Shown here piece by piece: positions 1 to 5,218 of a stretch of DNA of 5,218 nt; the first letter of the stretch is position 1, and every line of letters begins with the position of its first letter. Under the pieces are notes generated by a model. It ran no database searches and was not told the DNA's origin. It saw only the letters and a program-made list of their open reading frames with translations. Origin of the DNA: Campylobacterales bacterium (GTDB lineage Bacteria; Campylobacterota; Campylobacteria; Campylobacterales; Arcobacteraceae); assembly GCA_027064245.1 (NCBI GenBank), contig JAMOPZ010000484.1:1-5218 (forward strand), read 5' to 3'. The position numbers and the translations under genes are program-made.

Positions 1-64
1 TTTTGAACAAGCTAGACCATTTTTAGAAAAAGGTTTAGCAAAGGCTCTTGCAGGAACTATGTAA
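1..64 (+). CDS. C-terminal end of an unidentified protein (partial, 5' end outside window)
   Basis: An open frame enters from the left edge (first complete codon at base 2) and ends at TAA 62-64. It gives 20 residues that start FEQARPFLEKG and end KALAGTM, an amphipathic, probably helical tail. The codon use is like that of the downstream genes and the stop is followed by hairpins and a terminator, so it is very likely the real end of a gene. The fragment is too short to assign a family. In Campylobacter jejuni the gene next to cbpA is htrA, but nothing seen here supports HtrA specifically, so no function is given. Confidence 0.6.
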   Translation, partial: FEQARPFLEKGLAKALAGTM

Positions 65-67
65 ATA

Positions 68-119
68 TATAGTTTGATATTATTGAGATTATATAAAGTA
101 TCTCAATTAACAAACTATA
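68..119. repeat. Interrupted inverted repeat (two-part AT-rich hairpin) after the upstream gene
   Basis: TATAGTTTG at 68-76 pairs with CAAACTATA at 111-119. Inside it, ATTGAGAT at 82-89 pairs with ATCTCAAT at 100-107 around a 10-base loop. The two stems are separated by a small internal loop. It starts four bases after the upstream stop codon and may stabilise or help end that transcript. There is no T-run directly after it, so it is not called a terminator on its own. Confidence 0.5.
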
Positions 120-129
120 ATAATCTTAT

Positions 130-156
130 AACTCTAAATAGTATTAAATTAGAGTT
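130..156. repeat. Short inverted repeat (8-bp stem)
   Basis: AACTCTAA at 130-137 is the exact reverse complement of TTAGAGTT at 149-156, with an 11-base loop. It lies between the two-part hairpin and the terminator-like hairpin. A predicted RNA hairpin here would be weak, and its function is unknown. Confidence 0.4.
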
Positions 157-166
157 TCTACTCTTT

Positions 167-198
167 ATAAAAAGATTGAAAAATTTCAATCTTTTTAT
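167..198 (+). terminator. Rho-independent-type terminator, probably bidirectional
   Basis: Bases 167-181 (ATAAAAAGATTGAAA) are perfectly complementary to 184-198 (TTTCAATCTTTTTAT). In practice this gives a stem of about 12-13 bp with a small A/T loop. The 3' arm ends in a T-run (192-196) and the 5' arm carries the matching A-run, so the structure could act on either strand. It separates the upstream gene from the cbpA promoter, whose -35 begins 32 bases later. The stem has only three G-C pairs, which is normal for so AT-rich a genome. Confidence 0.7.
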
Positions 199-225
199 AG
201 TCTAAAATATTCTAATAATTTAAAC

Positions 226-246
226 CTTGATTGACATAGACTCAAC
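226..246. promoter_or_regulatory. HAIR-like operator, probable HspR binding site
   Basis: The sequence reads CTTGATT (226-232), seven bases, then ACTCAAC (240-246). The published HAIR element (HspR-associated inverted repeat) is CTTGAGT-N7-ACTCAAG. Spacing is identical and 12 of the 14 specified bases match, the differences being G to T at 231 and G to C at 246. The site covers the -35 hexamer of the promoter in front of cbpA-hspR, where a bound repressor would block RNA polymerase. hspR itself is the second gene downstream, so negative autoregulation is the natural inference. Binding is not demonstrated by sequence alone. Confidence 0.75.
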
Positions 247-259
247 TTTATGATATAAT
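231..259 (+). promoter_or_regulatory. Consensus housekeeping-sigma promoter for cbpA-hspR(-ccsBA)
   Basis: TTGACA at 231-236 and TATAAT at 254-259 are both exact consensus hexamers separated by the optimal 17 bases. A TG at 251-252 gives an extended -10 (TGATATAAT). Transcription would start near base 266, leaving a 5' leader of roughly 35-40 bases before the cbpA ATG. Promoters of Campylobacterota usually lack a recognisable -35, so this one looks unusually strong. That fits a promoter normally held down by a repressor, and the -35 lies within the HAIR-like operator. Confidence 0.8.
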
Positions 260-291
260 TTCATCCAATTTTAAAAATATAAAATTATATT

Positions 292-297
292 AAGGAG
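292..297 (+). promoter_or_regulatory. Ribosome binding site of cbpA
   Basis: AAGGAG lies five bases before the ATG at 303. It is a strong Shine-Dalgarno match and fixes the cbpA start, which is also where J-domain homology begins. Confidence 0.8.
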
Positions 298-302
298 AAA
301 AT

Positions 303-1187
303 ATGTCAAAAAGTTTATACGATACACTAGGTGTAAGTGAAAATGCTACTGCATCTGAGATAAAAAAAGCTTATAGAAATTTAGCAAAAAAATACCATCC
401 AGATATCAACAAAACAGCAGAAGCTGAAGAGAAATTTAAAGAGATAAATGCAGCATACGAAGTATTAGGGGATGAACAAAAAAAATCTCAATATGATATG
501 CACGGTGATTCTATGTTTGGTGGACAAAATTTTCATGATTTTGCACAAGGTCAAGGCTCTGGTGTTGATATTAATGATATTTTAAGACAAATGTTTGGTC
601 AAGGTGGTGGTTTTGGAGGAGCTGGTGGTTTCTCTGGTGGCTTTGGGGGAAATAGTGGCTTTGGTGGTGGTTTTACTCCAGATTTAGATATAAGTGCATC
701 TCTTAGTATAGACTTTAAAACAGCTATACTAGGTGGTAAAAAAAATATATCTATAAATGGAGAAACATTTGATATTAAAATACCTCAAGGTATAAAAGAT
801 GGTCAAAAAATCAGAGCAAAAGGTAAAGGTAGATCTGCTCAAGGTCATCCAAGAGGAGATCTTATTATAACTTTAAATGTAGAGGATAGTGATGAATATA
901 CAAGAGATGATGATAATCTTATAAAATCATTTGATATAGCACTTCATACTGCACTTTTTGGTGGTAAAGTTCAAATAGAAACATTAGAAAAAACTATAAC
1001 ACTAAAAGTACCAAAAAATACAAAACAAAATCAAAAATTTAGAGTAAAAGAGATGGGTGTATTAAATAGAAAAACAAAACAAAAAGGAACTTTGTATCTA
1101 AAAGCAAATATAATTTTACCAAAAATAGAAGATCTTGATCCTGCATTAGTTACAATGTTAGAAGAAAAATTACCAAAAGGGGTATAA
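303..1187 (+). CDS. cbpA: CbpA-type J-domain co-chaperone (DnaJ family, no zinc finger)
   Basis: This 294-residue protein is a DnaJ-class partner that would deliver unfolded clients to DnaK and stimulate its ATPase in the cytoplasm. Residues 4-68 form the J domain, starting LYDTLGV, with the diagnostic HPD at 32-34 and the KFKEINAAYEVLGD helix. A Gly/Phe-rich linker (about 97-124, built from GGF and GFGG units) follows. Then come two beta-rich substrate-binding domains (about 127-200 and 205-275), each with the family's 'A.LGGK' / 'ALFGGK' type motif, and a C-terminal dimerisation tail. There is no CxxCxGxG zinc finger and no cysteine at all, which separates it from true DnaJ (usually about 370 residues) and matches the length of CbpA. 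The gene is first behind the HAIR-like operator and sits two bases before hspR, the order known from Helicobacter and Campylobacter. The DnaJ-type name is near certain; the CbpA name rests on architecture and context. Confidence 0.93.
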   Translation: MSKSLYDTLGVSENATASEIKKAYRNLAKKYHPDINKTAEAEEKFKEINAAYEVLGDEQKKSQYDMHGDSMFGGQNFHDFAQGQGSGVDINDILRQMFGQGGGFGGAGGFSGGFGGNSGFGGGFTPDLDISASLSIDFKTAILGGKKNISINGETFDIKIPQGIKDGQKIRAKGKGRSAQGHPRGDLIITLNVEDSDEYTRDDDNLIKSFDIALHTALFGGKVQIETLEKTITLKVPKNTKQNQKFRVKEMGVLNRKTKQKGTLYLKANIILPKIEDLDPALVTMLEEKLPKGV

Positions 1188-1189
1188 TT

Positions 1190-1561
1190 ATGTCATACTC
1201 AAAAGCATATTGTGAACCTATTTATCTTATAAGTGAGGTTGCAAAAATATTAAATATTCACCCTCAAACATTAAGACAGTATGAAAGAGAGGGTTTAGTA
1301 ACTCCTAGTAGGACAAATGGTAAAATAAGACTTTATTCTCAAGAAAATATTGATTTTATAAAAAATATTTTACATCTTACTAGAGAACTTGGTATTAATT
1401 TAGCAGGAGTGAGTAAAATACTTGATTTAGAAACAAAAATAAACTCTTTAGAGGTTGAGATATCAGAATATAAAACTATTTTAAATCCTCCTGTAAACAA
1501 TAAAGCTTTAGTAGTAAAAAAAGAAAAATATGATCTTGTAATTATAGATCATAGTAATTAA
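1190..1561 (+). CDS. hspR: HspR, MerR-family heat-shock repressor
   Basis: This 123-residue cytoplasmic DNA-binding protein probably represses chaperone genes, including its own operon. A MerR-type winged helix-turn-helix occupies about residues 12-80: the first helix is YLISEVAKILNI, the recognition part HPQTLRQYEREGLVTPSR, and the wing NGKIRLYS. 'HPQTLRQYEREGL' is characteristic of HspR rather than of metal-sensing MerR proteins, and there is no C-terminal cysteine set for metal (the only Cys is residue 8). Residues about 74-98 form a short coiled-coil dimerisation helix. A roughly 25-residue tail ends in YDLVIIDHSN. The start at 1190 follows an AAAAGGGG Shine-Dalgarno (about 1175-1182) that overlaps the end of cbpA, so the two genes are probably translated together. 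The HAIR-like site at 226-246 is its expected target. Confidence 0.92.
   Translation: MSYSKAYCEPIYLISEVAKILNIHPQTLRQYEREGLVTPSRTNGKIRLYSQENIDFIKNILHLTRELGINLAGVSKILDLETKINSLEVEISEYKTILNPPVNNKALVVKKEKYDLVIIDHSN
1529..1553. repeat. Inverted repeat at the 3' end of hspR
   Basis: TATGATCT at 1529-1536 is the exact reverse complement of AGATCATA at 1546-1553, around a nine-base loop. It lies within the last codons of hspR, 23 bases before the likely ccsBA ATG. No T-run follows on the + strand, so it is not an ordinary terminator. It could be a chance dyad, an mRNA processing or stability element, or a modest attenuator between hspR and ccsBA. Confidence 0.35.
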
Positions 1562-1575
1562 AAAAAAGGTCATTG

Positions 1576-4305
1576 ATGAAAAAAATATTAAATATTTTAT
1601 TTTCAACATATACTATGTTGATATTGTTTGCTCTACTTGGAGCTGGAGCTGCTATTGCTACTTTTATGGAAAATGATTATGGAACATCAACAGCTAGAGT
1701 ACTTGTATATAACAATCTTTGGTATGAAGTAGTTTTAACACTATCTATTATCAATCTTTTAGGAATTATGTATAGAAGAAAAATGTGGCGACAAAAAGCT
1801 AAATTTATTTTTCATAGTGCATTTGCTATTATGCTTTTAGGTGCTGCACTTACTAGATATGTAGGGTATGAAGGGATTATTCATATAAAAGAGGGGCAAA
1901 AAGAAAATCGTATGATATCTGGTGAGCCGTACCTACAAATTACAGTAAAAGATGGTGGTAAAACATACTATAAAGAGTATCAATTTGATCTTAGTGCTTT
2001 ATATACAAAATATTTCTCTTATAATATAGATTTTGGATCAAAAACACTAAATATAAAATTAGATAAATATATTTATTCTAAAAAAGGTAATGCCCAAATG
2101 GGTATATTAAAAACAAGTGTAACTATAGGAGATATTACAAAACAATTTAAACTTGTGGGTAGACGAGGTATGAAAGGTATAGGTGAGGATAAATTTTTTG
2201 GTAAAACTGAAGTTTATATTGAGTATGGTTCAAAAACTTTAACACTACCTTTTTATATATATTTAAAAGATTTTCAACTACAAAGATATCCAGGAAGTAT
2301 GGCACCATCATCTTATGCATCAGAGGTGACTTTAATAGATCCTAAAAATGATGTTAAGTTTGATTTTAGAATATATATGAATCATATATTAACTTATGGA
2401 AGTTATAGGTTTTATCAAAGTTCTTATGATCCAGATGAAACAGGAACTGTACTTTCTGTAAATAACGACCCTGGTAAATGGCCTACATATATAGGATATT
2501 TACTTTTAGCAATAGGACTTATTATGAATATGTTTGATAAAAAATCAAGATTTGCAAAACTTACAAAATATATAAAACAGTTTAACTCTATTTTAATAGT
2601 ATCTTTACTTTTTGCAACATTAAATAGTAGTTTAAAAGCACAAGACAATAGTGCTGTTAAAACAAAAACTGTAGATATTGTGCAATATTTAGAAAAATTT
2701 AAAAAAGATTCAGTTGTTACTGCAGATAAATTTGGTCATCTAGTAACTCAATCTGGTATGGGTCGTATGAAACCTCTTGATACATTAAATAGAGAAATTT
2801 TAAATAAAGTTTCAAGAAAAAGTACTTTTTTAGGTATGAATCCAAATCAAATTATTTTAGGTATGTTAAGTCGTCCTGAGATTTGGAGAAATATCAAAAT
2901 GATCAAAATAAAAACTCCAAAATTAAAAAAGATTTTAGGTATAGATAAGGGAAGAAAATATATAGCATTTTCTGAAATTTTTATTAACAATAAATATAAA
3001 CTTGGTGATTTCGTAGAAAAAGCAAATGCAACACCACCAAATAAAAGAGGAACTTTTGAGAATGATCTTTTAAAAATTGATGAAAGATTAAATATTATCT
3101 ATTCTGTATATTTTGGAAATATGTTTAAAATTTTTCCAAAACCTGCTGATCCATCTCATAAATGGTACAATCCTCTTGATGCTATGTCAAAATTTGATGA
3201 TCAAAGTAAAAATGCAGTTCAAATTATGATACGAGGATTGATAAATAGTGTAATAGAAGAAAACTATAAAGAAGCTGATAAATTTATAGATATTATAACT
3301 CAATATCAACAAAAAGCAGGTGTAGGGGTAACTCCATCTAAAAGTAGAGTTGATAATGAGATATTATTTAATAAATTAGGAATTTTTCCAAAAATTACAA
3401 TAGCTTATGTAAGTTTAGGTTTTATATTATTTATTATATCATTTTTAACAGTTTTTAATAAAAAATGGTCTTCAAAAAAAGTAAATAGTTCTATATTTAT
3501 AATTTTGGCAATTTTATTTGCCATACAAACATTTGCTATGGGAATGAGATGGTATATAAGTGGACATGCACCATGGAGTAATACTTATGAATCTTTAGTG
3601 TATATAGCATGGTCTGCTATGTTTGCTGGATTGTTTTTCTTTAGAAAGTCTCTTATGGCTTTAAGTGCAACAGTTGTTATGGCTGGGGTTTTTATGTTTA
3701 CAGCTCACTTAAGTGGAATAGACCCTCAAATTACAAATTTAGTACCAGTACTTAAATCATATTGGCTTACAATTCATGTATCTATTATTACAGGTTCTTA
3801 TGGATTTTTAGCAATTGGGGCAATGTTAGGTTTTATGTCACTGTTACTATTTATTTTTAGAGATGGTAAAAATCAACATATTGATCAAACAATCAAACAT
3901 ATAACAGCTATAAATGAAGCAGCATTAATTTTAGGAATTGCTATGTTGGTTGTTGGTAACTTTATAGGTGGTGTTTGGGCAAATGAATCTTGGGGTCGAT
4001 ATTGGGGATGGGATCCAAAAGAGACTTGGGCTTGGGTGTCTATTATCGTATATGCATTTGTATTGCATGTACGAATGATACCAAAATTAAATACCCCTTA
4101 TATATTTAGTGCCTTATCTACTTTAGCATTTGCTTCAATATTAATGACATATTTTGGAGTAAATTTCTATCTAAGTGGTATGCACTCATATGCAACAGGA
4201 GATCCAGTGCCTATTCCTATGTGGGTTTATATCATAACTATTGTAGTACTAAGTATAATAGCTCTTGCTTATCCTAAAAAAGATATAGGAAAATTAAAAC
4301 TATAA
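1576..4305 (+). CDS. ccsBA: CcsBA, fused ResB-ResC cytochrome c synthase (System II)
   Basis: This inner-membrane protein carries haem to the periplasm and attaches it to CXXCH motifs of c-type cytochromes. Counting from ATG 1576 (909 residues), the ResB/CcsB half has membrane helices near 5-29, 51-66, 74-93 and 303-320 around a periplasmic domain. A further hydrophobic segment at 336-352 leads into a second periplasmic stretch (about 356-603). The CcsA half (about 604-909) has roughly eight to nine helices and the WWD haem-handling motif at 801-820 (WGRYWGWDPKETWAW). Four histidines match the haem ligands known in Helicobacter hepaticus CcsBA: His80 and His831 in the membrane, His734 and His870 periplasmic. 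The spacings 734-831 (97) and 831-870 (39) equal those recalled for the Helicobacter protein. There are no cysteines, so thiol reduction must come from other proteins. A TTG at 1573 is in frame, but AAGG (1566-1569) is six bases from ATG 1576 and only three from the TTG, so ATG is preferred. The gap to hspR is 14 bases, so co-transcription is likely. Confidence 0.94.
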   Translation: MKKILNILFSTYTMLILFALLGAGAAIATFMENDYGTSTARVLVYNNLWYEVVLTLSIINLLGIMYRRKMWRQKAKFIFHSAFAIMLLGAALTRYVGYEGIIHIKEGQKENRMISGEPYLQITVKDGGKTYYKEYQFDLSALYTKYFSYNIDFGSKTLNIKLDKYIYSKKGNAQMGILKTSVTIGDITKQFKLVGRRGMKGIGEDKFFGKTEVYIEYGSKTLTLPFYIYLKDFQLQRYPGSMAPSSYASEVTLIDPKNDVKFDFRIYMNHILTYGSYRFYQSSYDPDETGTVLSVNNDPGKWPTYIGYLLLAIGLIMNMFDKKSRFAKLTKYIKQFNSILIVSLLFATLNSSLKAQDNSAVKTKTVDIVQYLEKFKKDSVVTADKFGHLVTQSGMGRMKPLDTLNREILNKVSRKSTFLGMNPNQIILGMLSRPEIWRNIKMIKIKTPKLKKILGIDKGRKYIAFSEIFINNKYKLGDFVEKANATPPNKRGTFENDLLKIDERLNIIYSVYFGNMFKIFPKPADPSHKWYNPLDAMSKFDDQSKNAVQIMIRGLINSVIEENYKEADKFIDIITQYQQKAGVGVTPSKSRVDNEILFNKLGIFPKITIAYVSLGFILFIISFLTVFNKKWSSKKVNSSIFIILAILFAIQTFAMGMRWYISGHAPWSNTYESLVYIAWSAMFAGLFFFRKSLMALSATVVMAGVFMFTAHLSGIDPQITNLVPVLKSYWLTIHVSIITGSYGFLAIGAMLGFMSLLLFIFRDGKNQHIDQTIKHITAINEAALILGIAMLVVGNFIGGVWANESWGRYWGWDPKETWAWVSIIVYAFVLHVRMIPKLNTPYIFSALSTLAFASILMTYFGVNFYLSGMHSYATGDPVPIPMWVYIITIVVLSIIALAYPKKDIGKLKL

Positions 4306-4318
4306 TTCTTATCTTATT

Positions 4319-4357
4319 TTAATATTTCAATTTTATTTAATAAAATTGAAATATTAA
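4319..4357. terminator. Possible terminator: 17-bp AT-rich hairpin after ccsBA
   Basis: Bases 4319-4335 are perfectly complementary to 4341-4357, with a five-base loop (TTTAA). The hairpin begins 13 bases after the ccsBA stop. Only one G-C pair is present and a clean T-run does not follow on the + strand, so termination efficiency is uncertain. The position and the length of the perfect stem make it the best candidate for the end of the cbpA-hspR-ccsBA transcript. Confidence 0.55.
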
Positions 4358-4547
4358 TTACCAAAATCCATATCTTATATAATAAATACTTATAATATAA
4401 TAGTGAATTATTACTTAAATAAGTTATAGTTAAAGTTCATATAAGATAAATTATATTAAAATACTATAACTATATTTTAGGTATAAGTAAATATTAATTT
4501 TATTATATACTTAAATTATATATCAAAATAAAATAAAGGGAGTGTTT
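4358..4547 (+). promoter_or_regulatory. AT-rich control region upstream of the molybdoenzyme gene
   Basis: No gene is visible in this stretch. It probably holds the promoter of the following gene, since the preceding gene appears to end in a hairpin. TATAAT occurs at 4391-4396, but with no good -35, and other A/T hexamers are just as plausible, so no promoter is fixed. Small repeats stand out: TACTTA at 4387-4392, 4412-4417 and 4508-4513 (the last two as the 9-mer TACTTAAAT); ACTTA-AA-TAAGT at 4413-4424; TATCTTATAT (4371-4380) complementary to 4439-4448; and GTTATAGT (4423-4430) complementary to 4463-4470. I see no clear FNR-type (TTGAT-N4-ATCAA) site. Confidence 0.4.
4535..4542 (+). promoter_or_regulatory. 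Ribosome binding site of the molybdoenzyme gene
   Basis: AAAGGGAG ends five bases before ATG 4548. It supports this start, which places the twin-arginine motif at residues 7-8, close to the N-terminus as expected for a Tat signal. Confidence 0.75.
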
Positions 4548-5218
4548 ATGGAAGTAGAAATTTCAAGACGAAAGTTTCTTCAAGGAACTGTTGCGATGAC
4601 TGTACTTGGTGGTACAGCTGCTACTAATCTGTTTTCAAGTGAACATGGTAGTGGTCACAGTACAAGTGGTCATGCACCAGAATCAGTTACAACAAAAACA
4701 GGTACAAGTAAAGCTGAAGAAGTAGCAACATTATGTGAAATGTGTGTAAATAAATGTGCAGCATTAGCAAGAGTTGAAAATGGGGTAGTTACAAAACTAA
4801 ATCCTAATCCAATGTTTCCAAAAAGTAGAAATATGCTTTGTGCTAGAGGAAATGCAGGACTTCAAGCTTTATATGATCCAGATAGATTAAAGTATCCAAT
4901 GATTAGAGTTGGAGAAAAAGGTGAAGGAAAATTTAAAAGAGTTACATGGGATGAAGCTTATGATGCTATTTTAAATGGTACAGATAAATTTCCAGGACTT
5001 GGAAAGATCCTTGATGAAGAGAAAGATAATAGATCTAGTATGTTATTTTGTGCTGGTGAAGGTATGGCTGAACATACATTTAAACAATTCTTTCAAGCAT
5101 TTGGTTCTTCTAACTGGTTAAATCATGCATCACTTTGTCTTCAAACTGTTGTATCTGGATATGGTGTTACTATTGGTGGATATGCAGCAGGTGATGTTGA
5201 AAATGCAGATTATGTTAT
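4548..5218 (+). CDS. PsrA/PhsA-like molybdopterin oxidoreductase catalytic subunit (partial, 3' end outside window)
   Basis: The first 223 residues of a DMSO-reductase-superfamily enzyme are present; such catalytic subunits usually run to about 750 residues or more. A Tat signal (SRRKFLQG at 6-13, then a hydrophobic stretch to about 29) shows export of the folded, cofactor-loaded protein to the periplasm. A Ser/Gly/His-rich linker (about 30-48) precedes the [4Fe-4S] domain, whose ligands are Cys63, Cys66, Cys70 (LCEMCVNKC) and Cys98 (MLCARGNAG). The 'CEMC..KC', 'LYDPDRLKYPMIRVGEKGEGKF' style (106-129) and 'WDEAYD' resemble polysulfide and thiosulfate reductases (PsrA/PhsA). Cys197 in NHASLCLQ is at the position of the molybdenum ligand. 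Quinol-dependent reduction of polysulfide, thiosulfate or a related sulfur compound is therefore likely. Tetrathionate or arsenate reductase-like relatives cannot be excluded from this fragment. An FeS subunit and a membrane anchor would be expected downstream. Confidence 0.85.
   Translation, partial: MEVEISRRKFLQGTVAMTVLGGTAATNLFSSEHGSGHSTSGHAPESVTTKTGTSKAEEVATLCEMCVNKCAALARVENGVVTKLNPNPMFPKSRNMLCARGNAGLQALYDPDRLKYPMIRVGEKGEGKFKRVTWDEAYDAILNGTDKFPGLGKILDEEKDNRSSMLFCAGEGMAEHTFKQFFQAFGSSNWLNHASLCLQTVVSGYGVTIGGYAAGDVENADYV

Noticed and set aside
82..107. ATTGAGAT-N10-ATCTCAAT considered as a second HspR (HAIR) operator
   Set aside because: The half-sites resemble TTGAG/CTCAA, but the gap between them is five bases longer than in HAIR and the site is more than 120 bases upstream of the promoter. 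A hairpin in the upstream transcript is a simpler reading.
65..302. tRNA, CRISPR or insertion sequence in the intergenic regions (also 4306-4547)
   Set aside because: No cloverleaf or GTTC-type T-arm, no regularly spaced repeats with spacers, and no transposase or terminal repeats with target duplications were seen.
595..675. GGTGGT/TTTGG-rich direct repeats
   Set aside because: They encode the Gly/Phe-rich linker typical of J-domain proteins, so they need no separate repeat element.
1421..1427. CTTGATT inside hspR as a possible HAIR half-site
   Set aside because: No properly spaced ACTCAA partner follows, and the bases are explained by coding sequence.
2424..2648. 74-codon open frame on the minus strand
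   Set aside because: It lies wholly inside ccsBA, antisense to a well-supported coding sequence, with no Shine-Dalgarno or recognisable motif; it is a shadow frame.
4391..4396. TATAAT as the -10 of the molybdoenzyme gene promoter
   Set aside because: There is no acceptable -35 at about 17 bases upstream and similar A/T words are abundant nearby, so the match is not discriminating.

Overview
The window is very AT-rich and uses A/T-ending codons (AGA for Arg, TTA for Leu) heavily. It carries a linked cbpA-hspR gene pair, a fused ResB-ResC (CcsBA) cytochrome c synthase and a Tat-exported molybdoenzyme. This combination points to a Campylobacterota (Epsilonproteobacteria) chromosome, probably Arcobacter-like or a relative. 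The genus is an inference.

Layout, all genes on the + strand: the last 20 codons of an unidentified gene (1-64); a 238-base gap with two AT-rich hairpins, a strong terminator-like hairpin and then a near-perfect housekeeping promoter; cbpA (303-1187, J-domain co-chaperone); hspR (1190-1561, MerR-type heat-shock repressor); ccsBA (best start 1576, stop 4305); a 242-base, extremely AT-rich gap with a 17-bp hairpin and several small dyads; and the first 223 codons of a PsrA/PhsA-type molybdopterin oxidoreductase (4548 to the window edge).

cbpA, hspR and ccsBA are tightly packed (gaps of 2 and 14 bases), and no clear terminator or promoter lies between them, so they look like one transcription unit. 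The promoter has TTGACA, a 17-base spacer and TATAAT with an extended -10 TG. Its -35 box lies inside an inverted repeat, CTTGATT-N7-ACTCAAC, which matches 12 of 14 positions of the HAIR operator (CTTGAGT-N7-ACTCAAG) bound by HspR. The simplest reading is an autoregulated heat-shock operon in which HspR represses its own promoter. The less expected part is that the cytochrome c synthase gene sits downstream in the same apparent unit.

Functionally, CcsBA exports haem and attaches it to periplasmic c-type cytochromes. The last gene is the likely catalytic subunit of a periplasmic sulfur-compound reductase (polysulfide or thiosulfate). Both fit an anaerobic or microaerobic respiratory lifestyle. 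I see no rRNA, tRNA, CRISPR array, insertion sequence or clearly new multi-gene system here. The best leads are regulatory.
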